64,000 nt of DNA, from the NCBI RefSeq assembly GCF_015645095.1, contig NZ_JADOTW010000003.1, positions 1 through 64,000 on the forward strand, written 5' to 3'. Under the pieces are notes generated by a model. It saw only the letters and a program-made list of their open reading frames with translations. It was not told the origin of the DNA and ran no database searches. The first letter of the stretch is position 1, and each line of letters starts with the position of its first letter. Origin of the DNA: Halomonas sp. 328. GTDB lineage: Bacteria; Pseudomonadota; Gammaproteobacteria; Pseudomonadales; Halomonadaceae. Below are positions 54,414 to 63,071 of the stretch, in pieces. The position numbers and the translations under genes were made by a program.

Positions 54414-54871
54414 AAGCCACCTCCCACCAGATGCCGCACCACATAAACGGTGATCATGGCCACCACCAGGAAGGTCAGGGTGGCCAGCAGCGAGCGGGGC
54501 GAGAGCCGCGACAGGCCGCAGACCCCGTGACCGCTGGTGCAGCCACTGCCGAGGCCGGTGCCGAGGCCGACCAGCAGGCCGGCGACCAGCATCAGTCCCA
54601 CGCCTCCCGCCGGGGCGCCGATCACCTCGCCGGGGGCCCCGGCCACATTGCCCAGGCCGCCGCCGAGGGCCATCACCAGCAGCGGGCCGCTGATCAGCCC
54701 CAGCAGGAAGGTCAGCCGCCAGGCGCTGTCTCCCTTGGGGCGCTCGAAGGCCAGCCCGGAGAGAATGCCGCTGATGCCGGCAATTTTCCCCAGGCTACCC
54801 ATCAACCAGGTGGCGGAGAGGCCGATCAAGATGCCCCCCAGCAGCCCCTGCAGGCTTGCCATCCAATCCAC
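54410..54871 (-). CDS. YeeE/YedE-family membrane protein, half 1
   Basis: About 153 aa with four membrane segments. Conserved Cys-containing motif GLGTGLGSGCTSGHGVCGLSRLSPRSL. Together with the next gene it would import a small sulfur species. It lies 47 nt after the DUF2892 gene in the blh operon. Confidence 0.84.
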   Translation of the reverse strand: MDWMASLQGLLGGILIGLSATWLMGSLGKIAGISGILSGLAFERPKGDSAWRLTFLLGLISGPLLVMALGGGLGNVAGAPGEVIGAPAGGVGLMLVAGLLVGLGTGLGSGCTSGHGVCGLSRLSPRSLLATLTFLVVAMITVYVVRHLVGGGL

Positions 54872-54918
54872 GTCGCTACTCCTTCGTTATCTCATTGATC
54901 GAGGTCGCCGCCCCGAAC

Positions 54919-55119
54919 TCACTTGTTCGACGACTTGCAGGTAGTGATGCCCAGCAGCGGATAGAGGGGGCAGAAATTGACCAGGCCGGTGATCAGTGGC
55001 GCCAGGCCAATCCAGGCCCAGGCACCGAGGGTGCCGGTGATGGCCAACCCCACCAGCACGGCCCCCACCACGATACGCGCCAGCTTGTCGACACCGCCCA
55101 CATTGCGTTTCAGGTTCAT
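54919..55119 (-). CDS. DUF2892 small membrane protein
   Basis: About 66 aa: two hydrophobic segments (RIVVGAVLVGLAITG and WIGLAPLITGLVNFCPLYPLLG), as in the membrane half of YgaP-type rhodaneses, and a Cys in NFCPLYPLLGITTCK that fits the DUF2892 signature. Here it stands alone without a rhodanese domain. Start at the ATG at 55119 because ggag lies seven bases upstream; the ATG at 55125 is too close. It probably serves persulfide transfer or membrane anchoring in the operon. Confidence 0.82.
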   Translation of the reverse strand: MNLKRNVGGVDKLARIVVGAVLVGLAITGTLGAWAWIGLAPLITGLVNFCPLYPLLGITTCKSSNK

Positions 55120-55137
55120 GGTCATTCTCCGTCTTGG

Positions 55138-56895
55138 TTAGAGGTCGTTGGAGGCCTTGGCCGGGCAGGCGATGGCGCTGTCGACGCCATCCCCATGCAG
55201 CGCCCGCCAGGCATCATAGGTACTCAGGAAGACTCGGCCGGTCAGGGCGCGATAGAAGTCGGTCTGGGCCAGACGATCCATCACCGGCCCCTTCACCTCG
55301 GCCAGATGCAGGGTCACGCCGGCGTCCTTGAGGCGAGTGTTGATCGCCTCCAGGCTCTCCAGAGCCGAGGCGTCGATGCCATTGACCGCCTGGCAGGCCA
55401 GCACCAGATGCTCCAGGCCCGGCTGGCGAGCCGCCAGGGCCATCACGGTATCTTCCAGGAAGCGGGCATTGGCGAAGTAGAGGCTCTCGTCCACCCGCAG
55501 GATCACCAGGTGCGCATCGGTCTCGACCCGATGGCGCTGCACGTTGCGAAAATGCTCGCTGCCCGGCACCCGCCCCACCACGGCGCTATGGGGCCGGCTG
55601 GTGCGATAGAGATGCAGGGCCAGGGAGAGCCCCACCCCCGCCAGGATGCCGCTCTCCACCCCATGCAGCAGGGTCACCGCCAGGGTCGCCAGCATGGCCA
55701 GGAAGTCGCTGCGCGAATAGCTCCAGGTGCGGCGCAGGGCGCCGAAGTCCACCAGCGACAGCACCGCCACGATGATCGTCGCCGCCAGGGTGGCGATCGG
55801 CAAGTAAGCGATCAGCGGCGTCAGCAGCAGCGCCGCCAGGCCGATGCCGAGGGCGGTGAAGGCCCCCGCCGCCGGGGTTTCCGCCCCGGCATCGAAATTG
55901 ACCACCGAACGGGCGAAGCCGCCGGTGACCGGCATACCCCCGCTGAAGGAAGCGGCGATATTGGAGGCGCCGAGCCCCACCAGCTCCTGATCCGGGTCGA
56001 TGCGCTGGCGGCGCTTGGCGGCCAGGGTCTGTCCCACCGAGACCGACTCCACGAAGCCGACGATGCTGATCAACAGCGCCGCCACCGCCAGTTCGCGCCA
56101 TAGGCCGAACTCCAGCCCCGGGAGGGTCAGCGGTGGCAGCCCCGCCGGCACCGCGCCCACCACGGCGACGCCCCGCTCGTCGAGGCCCAGTCCCCAGGTC
56201 AGCAGGGTGGTGACCGCCACCGCGGCGATGGGCGCCGCCTTGGTCAACAGATCCGCCGGCCGCTCGGCCACCCCCAGCCCGATCAGGGCCGGCTTGAGCC
56301 AGCGTCGGGCGGCATAGAGGAAGGCCAGGGTCGAGGCGCCGATCAGCAGGGTCGGCCAGTGGGTCGCCGGCAGTGCTGCCGCCAGGCTGCCCAGTAGCGG
56401 CAAGAGGCTATGGCCCATGGCCTCCACGCCCAGCAGATGGCGAAGCTGACTGGCGGCGATGATCAGCCCCGAGGCGGTAATAAAGGCCGAGATCACCGGA
56501 TGGCTCAGGAAGTTGGCCAAAAAGCCCAGGCGTGCCACCCCCATCAGGGTCAGCATCAGTCCGGACAGCAGTGCCAGCACCAGGGCCGCCCCCAGGTACT
56601 CGGGGCTGCCCTGGGGCGCCACCTGGCTCACCGCCGCCGCGGTCATCAGCGACACCACCGCCACCGGCCCCACCGCCAGGGTGCGGCTGGTACCGAAGAT
56701 GGCATAAATCACCAGCGGCGCGATGCTGGCGTAGAGCCCCACCTCGGGTGGCAGCCCCGCCAACATGGCATAAGCCAGCGACTGGGGAATCAGCATGATG
56801 GTGACGATCAGTGCCGCCAGCAGATCACTGGCTAGGGTCTGCCGGCGATAGTCAGGCAACCACTGCAGGATCGGCAAGTAACGCTTGGGGGACAT
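55138..56895 (-). CDS. SulP-family anion transporter with STAS domain
   Basis: About 585 aa. Membrane region (about 15-410) with SulP signature GLYASIAPLVIYAIFGTSRTLAVGPVAVVSLMTAA, then a C-terminal STAS domain (about 440-560, DAHLVILRVDESLYFANARFLED and LVLACQAVNGIDASALESLEAI). Family members carry sulfate, bicarbonate or organic anions; sulfate or sulfite export or import is plausible here because the gene starts 3 nt after DUF442 in a sulfur operon. Confidence 0.88.
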   Translation of the reverse strand: MSPKRYLPILQWLPDYRRQTLASDLLAALIVTIMLIPQSLAYAMLAGLPPEVGLYASIAPLVIYAIFGTSRTLAVGPVAVVSLMTAAAVSQVAPQGSPEYLGAALVLALLSGLMLTLMGVARLGFLANFLSHPVISAFITASGLIIAASQLRHLLGVEAMGHSLLPLLGSLAAALPATHWPTLLIGASTLAFLYAARRWLKPALIGLGVAERPADLLTKAAPIAAVAVTTLLTWGLGLDERGVAVVGAVPAGLPPLTLPGLEFGLWRELAVAALLISIVGFVESVSVGQTLAAKRRQRIDPDQELVGLGASNIAASFSGGMPVTGGFARSVVNFDAGAETPAAGAFTALGIGLAALLLTPLIAYLPIATLAATIIVAVLSLVDFGALRRTWSYSRSDFLAMLATLAVTLLHGVESGILAGVGLSLALHLYRTSRPHSAVVGRVPGSEHFRNVQRHRVETDAHLVILRVDESLYFANARFLEDTVMALAARQPGLEHLVLACQAVNGIDASALESLEAINTRLKDAGVTLHLAEVKGPVMDRLAQTDFYRALTGRVFLSTYDAWRALHGDGVDSAIACPAKASNDL

Positions 56896-56898
56896 GGC

Positions 56899-57333
56899 TC
56901 AGCCCTGGCGTGCGGCGGCTTCCAGCAGCGCCCGACGATCTTCCAGGTCGTGACCAGCCTTGCGAGCCGCGGCAAGCAGGACCGCCAGGTCGCAGCTCGG
57001 CTGCTGGCTGCGGGCATGCGCCCAGAGGTGGGTGGCACGACGCCCCGTCCGGCAGAAGGCCACCAGGGGACGCGGCAGCTTGGCCAACGCCTCGGCGAAG
57101 GCGGCGATATCCTCGTCGCTATAGTCGCCGGGAGTGACCGGGATAGCGCGCCACTGGATGCCCAGGATAGCGGCCCGGGCCTGCATGGCCTGAGCATCAT
57201 GATCTGCGGCCTCACCGGGACGGCGATTGCAGATCACCGACTTGACGCCGCGACGGGCCAGGTCATCCAGATTGTCGACCGACAGGGCCGGGGCTACCCA
57301 GAGGCCGGGTTCCAGCTCATGAAGTTGCATCAT
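56899..57333 (-). CDS. DUF442 (TIGR01244-type) sulfur transferase/phosphatase-like protein
   Basis: About 144 aa. The dual-specificity-phosphatase-like loop FCRTGRRATHLWA has Cys and Arg in the CX5R arrangement; the family forms one half of some persulfide-dioxygenase fusions and is annotated as a sulfur transferase. Conserved start ELEPGLWVAPALSVDNLDDLARRGVKSVICNRR. ATG at 57333 (or 57330) preceded by gagg. It is 11 nt after blh and 3 nt before the SulP gene. Confidence 0.85.
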   Translation of the reverse strand: MMQLHELEPGLWVAPALSVDNLDDLARRGVKSVICNRRPGEAADHDAQAMQARAAILGIQWRAIPVTPGDYSDEDIAAFAEALAKLPRPLVAFCRTGRRATHLWAHARSQQPSCDLAVLLAAARKAGHDLEDRRALLEAAARQG

Positions 57334-57344
57334 GACACCTCGCG

Positions 57345-58211
57345 TCAAAAGCGGTTGATAGGCACCTTGAGGTAGACCTGATCATTGTCTTCGGCAGGGG
57401 GCATCTCGCCGGCACGCATATTGACCTGCACGGAAGGAATGATCAGCCGCGGCATGCCCAGGGTGGCATCCCGCTCGGTACGCATGCGCACGAATTCGTC
57501 CTCTTGCACGCCCTGATGCACATGGATGTTATGGGCGCGCTGCTCGGCCACGCTGGTCTGGTGCTGGTATTCCTCACGCCCCGGTGCCTTGTAATCGTGG
57601 CAGAGGAAGAGGCGGGTCTCCTCGGGCAGCGACAGCACCTTCTGGATGGAGCGATAGAGGGTGCGCGCATCACCGCCGGGGAAGTCGCAGCGGGCGGTAC
57701 CGTAATCGGGCATGAAGAGGGTGTCGCCGACGAAGGCGGCATCGCCAATCACATAGGTGAGGCAGGCCGGGGTATGCCCCGGGGTATGCAGGACACGCCC
57801 CTCGAGCTGACCGATGGTAAAGGTATCGCCCTCCTCGAAGAGGCGATCGAACTGGCTACCATCGCGGGCAAACTCAGTGCCGGCATTGAAGGCCTTGCCG
57901 AAGATCTCCTGCACCTCGGTGATCCGCGCACCGATGCCGGTCTTGCCCCCCAGGGCCTCGTGCAGGTAGGGCGCCGCCGACAGGTGGTCGGCATGCACAT
58001 GGGTCTCGAGGATCCACTCCACCGTCAGGCCCCGGCCCCGCACGAAGGCGATGATCTCGTCGGCGGAGCGAACATCGGTGCGCCCGGCGGCGTAGTCGAA
58101 GTCGAGAACGGAGTCGAGAATGGCACAGGCCTGACTCTCCGGGTCCTGCACCACATAGCTGAAGGTGTTGGTGGGCTCGTCAAAAAACGGGGTAACAATG
58201 GGGTTGCGCAT
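57345..58211 (-). CDS. blh: Persulfide-dioxygenase-like metallo-beta-lactamase (Blh type)
   Basis: About 288 aa. Metal-binding motifs of the MBL fold: ETHVHADHLSAAPYL, HTPGHTPACLTYV, GDTLFMPDYGTARCDFPGGD and LCHDYKAPG. The ETHE1/Blh branch oxidises glutathione persulfide to sulfite. It starts the minus-strand operon blh-DUF442-SulP-DUF2892-YeeE-YeeE. The known regulator in related operons is the ArsR-type BigR; no copy is in the window. A candidate operator lies upstream at 58271-58292. Confidence 0.9.
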   Translation of the reverse strand: MRNPIVTPFFDEPTNTFSYVVQDPESQACAILDSVLDFDYAAGRTDVRSADEIIAFVRGRGLTVEWILETHVHADHLSAAPYLHEALGGKTGIGARITEVQEIFGKAFNAGTEFARDGSQFDRLFEEGDTFTIGQLEGRVLHTPGHTPACLTYVIGDAAFVGDTLFMPDYGTARCDFPGGDARTLYRSIQKVLSLPEETRLFLCHDYKAPGREEYQHQTSVAEQRAHNIHVHQGVQEDEFVRMRTERDATLGMPRLIIPSVQVNMRAGEMPPAEDNDQVYLKVPINRF

Positions 58212-58270
58212 GGAAGCACCTCTAAACGTCTCGCGCCATTCTTGAAGGCTAACAGATTTTAAGTTTTAAG

Positions 58271-58292
58271 CATATTCCTTTTTTGCATAACC
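58271..58292 (-). promoter_or_regulatory. Candidate shared sulfur-cluster operator upstream of blh
   Basis: On the plus strand tattc-ctttttt-gcataacc. The block ttgcataacc (58283-58292) recurs exactly upstream of the DsrE-like gene, at nearly the same distance (72 and 71 nt) from its start codon. tattc-N7-gcata is one mismatch from the perfect inverted repeat upstream of the peroxiredoxin gene. Confidence 0.5.
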
Positions 58293-58427
58293 AGTTCTCT
58301 TGTTTGGCCAGGCGTTGTGCCCATGACCAGCCAACCAGGGTGCCTTCCTTGGCAAGGGAATACTCACGACAGCCTCCCCTCTCCCTGAATCGTTGCCGGT
58401 CGGGGTCTCCCCCGACGGGCCCCCCTC

Positions 58428-59078
58428 TTAGAGGGTCTTCTTGCTGAAGTACCAGTCGGTGTAGTCGTAGCCTTGACCCTGGCGCGCCTCAGCTTCGGCA
58501 TCGGTGGCAGGCGGCGGCACGATCACCGGCTCACCCGGCTGCCAGGCCTCCGGCGTGGCGACTCCATGAGCATCACTGGTCTGGAGTGACTTGACCAGAC
58601 GCAGCACCTCATCGATGGAGCGACCATTGCTCATGGGGTAGTAGATCATTGCCCGCAGGATGCCCTGGGGATCGATCACGAAGGTGGCACGCACCGCCGA
58701 GGTGTCGCTGGCGCCGGGCTGCACCATGCCGTAGGCATTGGCCACCTTCATGTTCAGGTCGGCGATGATCGGGAAGGGGATCTCGACGCCGAAGTTCTCC
58801 TTGATGCTACGCGTCCAGGCGATATGCGCATGGACTCCATCGATGGAGAGGCCCAGCAGCTCGGTATCCGCAGCCTTGAACTCTTCGGCACGACGCGCGA
58901 AGGCCATGAACTCGGTGGTGCATACCGGGGTAAAGTCGGCGGGGTGAGCGAACAGCACCAGCCACTTGCCCTTGTAGTCACTCAGGGACTTCTCGCCCTG
59001 GGTGGTCTTGGCGGTGAAATCGGGTGCCGGCATGTTGAGCTGCGGCATGGTGACGCTGGGTTGAGTCTGGTTTTCCAT
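58428..59078 (-). CDS. 1-Cys peroxiredoxin (AhpC/Prx6-like)
   Basis: Reduces peroxides, possibly also persulfide-related oxidants. About 216 aa. Peroxidatic Cys in DFTPVCTTEFMAFARR; no second Cys exists, so it must use an outside thiol such as glutathione. Extended C-terminal part (GQGYDYTDWYFSKKTL) as in Prx6-type proteins. ATG at 59078 with gggagaccttc upstream, a leader identical to that of the DsrE-like gene. Own promoter region; stands between blh and the DsrE-like gene. Confidence 0.9.
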   Translation of the reverse strand: MENQTQPSVTMPQLNMPAPDFTAKTTQGEKSLSDYKGKWLVLFAHPADFTPVCTTEFMAFARRAEEFKAADTELLGLSIDGVHAHIAWTRSIKENFGVEIPFPIIADLNMKVANAYGMVQPGASDTSAVRATFVIDPQGILRAMIYYPMSNGRSIDEVLRLVKSLQTSDAHGVATPEAWQPGEPVIVPPPATDAEAEARQGQGYDYTDWYFSKKTL

Positions 59079-59148
59079 GAAGGTCTCCCATCGTTGATCA
59101 AGTGTGACTGGGTGGGCATCGCGCCCTGACTACGGTTATAAATTTATT

Positions 59149-59166
59149 CCAATAATGAATATACCA
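59149..59166 (-). promoter_or_regulatory. Candidate operator upstream of the peroxiredoxin gene
   Basis: tattc-caataat-gaata, a perfect 5-bp inverted repeat 7 nt apart, in an AT-rich patch about 70-85 nt upstream of the ATG, followed by tacc. It matches the blh-upstream site except for one base in the right arm. Confidence 0.45.
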
Positions 59167-59217
59167 CCAATCGGCATTCCCTATCCTGCGGATAGCTTTT
59201 GCAAATCTTTGTTTTAA

Positions 59218-59256
59218 ATAAAAAAAGCCGAGCCACGGCATTACCCGGGCTCGGCA
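59218..59256 (-). terminator. Terminator of the DsrE-like gene
   Basis: On the minus strand tgccgagccc-(loop)-ggctcggc followed by ttttttt, 41 nt after the stop codon of the 59298-59768 gene. Confidence 0.9.
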
Positions 59257-59297
59257 AGGTGGAATCTTTTTCCTGCGGAACGCAGATCCTAGCGAGG

Positions 59298-59768
59298 TTA
59301 GAAGCTGTACACCGGGATAGCCGGGGCGCGCATCATCTCGGCGATGGGGCCCGGGGCGGCCACACCGACGCCGTCCTTCAGGTCGGACGCCTCATGATCG
59401 GTATTGGGCAGGAAGATGGCACAGACCTCGACGTTGGCACCGTGGTTCATCAGCATGCCCAGCAGGGCCTCCGGCACCACCTCGCCCGCCGGATTGGCTG
59501 GCGGCGTGGCGATCGTCTCGGGGCTGGCGTAGCCCTCTACGGCCAGCTCGCCGGCACCATCGCAGAGCAGAATGTGCAGCTCGGTGCCCTGCTGCTGCAT
59601 GGCATTGGAGAGGATCATCGCCATGCCCTGGGTATAGAGGGAATCGCTGGTCAGAATCACCAGGGCACGATCGGACTCGGCATGCTCATGGTCGTCGGCC
59701 ATGGCCAGGCTGGCCAGGCCCAGGGAAGGAATGGCCGCGGCCAGGGCGAAGGTCTTGCGTGACAGCAT
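59298..59768 (-). CDS. Exported DsrE-like protein
   Basis: About 156 aa. Signal peptide MLSRKTFALAAAIPSLGLASLAMA, then a DsrE/DsrF-like fold (RALVILTSDSLYTQGMAMILSNAM, and NHGANVEVCAIFLPNTDHE). Two Cys, in LLCDGAGELA and VEVCAIF, could carry sulfane sulfur. DsrE-type proteins move persulfide sulfur between partners; a periplasmic one would fit a cluster that also has a transporter pair. ATG at 59768 with ggagaccttcct upstream. Own promoter and terminator. Confidence 0.82.
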   Translation of the reverse strand: MLSRKTFALAAAIPSLGLASLAMADDHEHAESDRALVILTSDSLYTQGMAMILSNAMQQQGTELHILLCDGAGELAVEGYASPETIATPPANPAGEVVPEALLGMLMNHGANVEVCAIFLPNTDHEASDLKDGVGVAAPGPIAEMMRAPAIPVYSF

Positions 59769-59838
59769 AGGAAGGTCTCCCATCGGTGATGACCCCGGGC
59801 TCGCCCTTGGGAGACGGCCCGGCTTATGGATGCAGCAA

Positions 59839-59848
59839 TTGCATAACC
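59839..59848 (-). promoter_or_regulatory. Candidate shared operator upstream of the DsrE-like gene
   Basis: ttgcataacc is identical to 58283-58292 upstream of blh. In this copy it is part of a longer dyad: ttatg (59824-59828) and cataa (59842-59846), with tgca repeats between. Confidence 0.5.
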
Positions 59849-59958
59849 TTAGATCACAAGGGCATGAGGCGTCCTGCGGCACACCGCCGCAGCGCGACCA
59901 AAGCCTCACAAGGGACGTCCTGGCCATAGCTGGGCCGCGGGGTATCTCCACCCAGGGC

Positions 59959-60003
59959 CGGTGTAAACACCGCAGGCCGGCCCGCGAACTGCGGGTCGGC
60001 CTG
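59959..60003 (-). terminator. Double hairpin at the 3' end of the adhesin-like gene
   Basis: caggccggcccgc-gaact-gcgggtcggcctg (59973-60003) is a 13-bp stem with one mismatch pair; next to it cggtgtaaacaccg (59959-59972) is a 14-bp palindrome. They begin 33 nt after the stop codon at 60036. No long T-run. Confidence 0.6.
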
Positions 60004-60035
60004 TGGGTAGTGATATGGCAATCGAGTGATTCGGC

Positions 60036-63000
60036 CTAGAGCAGGCTGTCCTCCATGGACATCTCACTCTCGCCACTGCCACCAATATCGATGGTGAAGC
60101 TACCCTCGACGAAATCGCCGTCGCCATCGGTGGCACGCACCGTGGTCTCGAGCTGGAAGTCGGGAATCTCTTCACGCTCGTACAGGGAGATCGACTTGAT
60201 CCGGAAACCGTTATTGTCATTGTCGAGATCATGGAAGAGGTAGACTTCGTGGAAGGACTCCCCAGGCAGGAAATCCAATACCAGGGTGTTGCTGCCCTTC
60301 GGCAGGGCCAGGCCTTCGAACACCTCCTCGGCGACGAGGTTGCCATCGCTGTCATAGGCAACCATTCGGACGCTGAAGGTGGTATTGGGGCCCGTCCCGC
60401 CGTCGATAACCAGTTGCACCCCCTCGACCTCCTTGGTGATACCCGCCGTGAAGTCCTCATAGACGCTGAACTTCAGCTGCTCACCCGGATCCATCTGGTT
60501 GTCCTTGAGCCCGATGCCCTTGCTGCTGATATTGACATCGTCAGCGGTGTCACCGGGATCGGGGAGGTTACCCTGGTCGTACTCTTCCACGGCATCGCCG
60601 TCGAAGTTCGTCGACAGGAAACCATCGAACACCACCGTGGTTGTCCCCAGCTCACCCTGCACGATCTCGAGCTCCTTCGGCCCGCCCGGCGTGACCGACC
60701 CGAAGTCCAGTGGATTCAGGATCAGCGGCGCATCCTGGAGGACCTCGAAGAGATAGCTGTTCACGGAGTCGAGAGTGAGTCGGAACAGCTCTCCATCCGC
60801 GTTCGAGTAGACAAGCTCCGTGCCATCGGCGGACAGTACCGCGGTCACCTCACCAAGGATGGTGTCATTAGGCAGCTCCGTGTAGTCGGTGATCACGAAG
60901 CTCTTCGCGCCGTCGTTGCCGTAGTCGAGGAAACCGCTGTCCGTGTCCGTTTGCCCTACTAGGAAGGCCACCGAGCCGTCCTCGATGTCACGCTCGAACT
61001 CGGGTTCATCGTCGAGGAAAACGAAAGCCCCGGAGATATCGACAGGATCGGAGTTGACTTCGTCACCGTCGGCGTCCATCGCCGTCGCGGTCAAGCCGAT
61101 CGTACCCGAGGCGAGCGTTACCTGATCATTCGGATCATTGACCCCCGGGTGAACGAGCGCCCGGCTCTGGGTAAGCGTGACCTCGCCGCTTTCCGTGTCG
61201 ACACTAATGCGAATCACCTCGACCGCGTCGCCTTCTACCATGATCGAACCGACGATGTCCCCATCTTCATCGAGAGCGAGCATCACCGCTTGACCGGTCA
61301 GCGTATCCACCAGACCGCTCGATGCGTTGAGCACCGAGAGTGAATAGCTGAGGCCACCGCCATCGGCCGGACCGTCGGCGCCGAAGCTCACGTCGAATAG
61401 CACGGAGAAGTCGGCGCTGTCGCTATCGATGATATCGCTGTCGTCCGTCTCGAGCGGATCTACCGTGTCCCCACTGAGAGCGATGGTCGGAACATCATCC
61501 ACGACGTCGATCATCAGGGAGCCGTCGATGGAGTCGCCGTCCTTGTCGGTGACCCGGTAGCCGATGCTAAACGTCTGGGTGTTCTCGCCGTCTCCCGGGG
61601 CATGCATCACCGGACTGTTCTGGGTCACGGTGTAATTGCCGTCGGCATCGACGGTAAGTGTCAGTACCACCACATCGTCCTGCTTGATCTGCAGGTCGTC
61701 GCCATCGAGCACATAGCTGAAACCGGCCGGTGCGCCGGTGGTCAGCCATTCGATACTACCGGCCCCATCCGCGCCGAAGTCGTGGGCGAGTGTACCGGTG
61801 GTGTTCACGGGCTCGAAATCCTCCTTATTTCCGCCCTCCAGGGCGCCGTCGTCGAGCTCCACGGTCAGGTTGTCGCCCACCGAGGGCCCGTCATCATAGA
61901 AGAGCAGCGAGGCAAGCGCCGCGTCACTCTGCTCCTCGGTACCGGCGATGGACACGCCACCAAGACTAAACCTGGCGTTCCCCGTGCCACCGTTCTCTAC
62001 CACGAAGCGGTTATGGTCGCCATCGGTCTCGAAGGTGATAACGTCGTTGTTTCTTATGCCGGTAACCGTCACAGCGCCATTGGAATCCGTGGTAGAGGCC
62101 GCCACCTCGCCGTTGACATAGACGGCGGTGATCGTGATGACGCCATCGTTGGTAATCCCCGGAATAAAGTCGGCTCCCAGCTCGACCTCCGTATAGAGCG
62201 CGGTAATCTTGACCGTCGCGGTGGTATTCCCCGGGCCCACCTTGACGATGGTCACCGAGCCTTCCGTTGCCGAATGCAGATCATCGAACAGGATGTTGGC
62301 CGTGTCGCTCGCCTCGGGCCCGCTCAGATTGGGAACCAGGTAGTCCGGGTTCATTCCCAGGACATAGGTGATCACCAGCCCCTCGCCGGCGTTGATATTA
62401 TTGCTGTTGGCGGCAAGCGAGGTGGGCTCGTTGCCGGCCTTGCTGCTGTTCACGGTCTCGCCTTCGGTGCGCCCGGTGACGACGATGGCCACCCCATCGG
62501 CTTCGCCGAAGGCCATAAAGTCATTGTTCCCCGAGGGGGCGCCATCGAATTCGAAATCGAGTGAGCCCTCCACGGTGACATGGACGTAAAGGCCTGCCAG
62601 CTCAACAAAATCATCGGGATCCGACGAGTCGCCGTGCTCCATGGGCAGATAGCCCAGGAGGTAGACGTCGGACGAGAGGCCGTCCTCGCTTGGCACGATC
62701 ACCGCGATAAAGGCGATATTTCCCGATGCCGTGGTACCGATCAGCACCTTGCCATCGTCCTCGGTGCTGAGTGTTACCGCTTCGTATTCACCGGACTCGG
62801 GGTCGAGCGCCATCAGGTTGCTTTCGACGCCATCGAGCGAGGTACCCTCCTCGTCCGCCGCCCAGCCGATGGTGGAGAACCCGTCCGGGGTGCTGATCAT
62901 TCCCTCCTTGTGGGACAGGTTGGCGGGCTTGCCGAAGTCATAGCCGGGAAACAATGCTGCTAGTTGCGCGGCCCAGTCTTCCTCGACAGCAATTTCATCC

Positions 63001-63071
63001 TTGTCGGCCTGTACGCCTGGGGTTTCATCTATCGATATCGAGTCCGTGATTTCCAGGAGGTCTTCTGACAT
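60036..63071 (-). CDS. Large acidic DUF5801/RTX-related surface protein
   Basis: About 1011 aa, very acidic, low in Cys and Lys. No Sec signal peptide. Domains: an N-terminal non-repetitive part (about 1-330), a beta-rich Ig-like part with CalX-beta-like acidic repeats (ITAVYVNGEVAAST), then two DUF5801 repeats-in-toxin units (about 390-530 and 530-690; DGDSIDGSLMIDVVDDVPTI marks the end of the first) and a C-terminal part (about 690-1011) ending SFTIDIGG and an acidic tail. This resembles a LapA/BrtA-type adhesin or its fragment, secreted by type I systems, but I see no RTX nonapeptides, no clear type I signal and no transporter genes here. GC content is lower than in neighbours, suggesting transfer. 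ATG at 63071 with aggggga upstream. Probably regulated by the adjacent CsgD-like protein. Confidence 0.7.
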   Translation of the reverse strand: MSEDLLEITDSISIDETPGVQADKDEIAVEEDWAAQLAALFPGYDFGKPANLSHKEGMISTPDGFSTIGWAADEEGTSLDGVESNLMALDPESGEYEAVTLSTEDDGKVLIGTTASGNIAFIAVIVPSEDGLSSDVYLLGYLPMEHGDSSDPDDFVELAGLYVHVTVEGSLDFEFDGAPSGNNDFMAFGEADGVAIVVTGRTEGETVNSSKAGNEPTSLAANSNNINAGEGLVITYVLGMNPDYLVPNLSGPEASDTANILFDDLHSATEGSVTIVKVGPGNTTATVKITALYTEVELGADFIPGITNDGVITITAVYVNGEVAASTTDSNGAVTVTGIRNNDVITFETDGDHNRFVVENGGTGNARFSLGGVSIAGTEEQSDAALASLLFYDDGPSVGDNLTVELDDGALEGGNKEDFEPVNTTGTLAHDFGADGAGSIEWLTTGAPAGFSYVLDGDDLQIKQDDVVVLTLTVDADGNYTVTQNSPVMHAPGDGENTQTFSIGYRVTDKDGDSIDGSLMIDVVDDVPTIALSGDTVDPLETDDSDIIDSDSADFSVLFDVSFGADGPADGGGLSYSLSVLNASSGLVDTLTGQAVMLALDEDGDIVGSIMVEGDAVEVIRISVDTESGEVTLTQSRALVHPGVNDPNDQVTLASGTIGLTATAMDADGDEVNSDPVDISGAFVFLDDEPEFERDIEDGSVAFLVGQTDTDSGFLDYGNDGAKSFVITDYTELPNDTILGEVTAVLSADGTELVYSNADGELFRLTLDSVNSYLFEVLQDAPLILNPLDFGSVTPGGPKELEIVQGELGTTTVVFDGFLSTNFDGDAVEEYDQGNLPDPGDTADDVNISSKGIGLKDNQMDPGEQLKFSVYEDFTAGITKEVEGVQLVIDGGTGPNTTFSVRMVAYDSDGNLVAEEVFEGLALPKGSNTLVLDFLPGESFHEVYLFHDLDNDNNGFRIKSISLYEREEIPDFQLETTVRATDGDGDFVEGSFTIDIGGSGESEMSMEDSLL

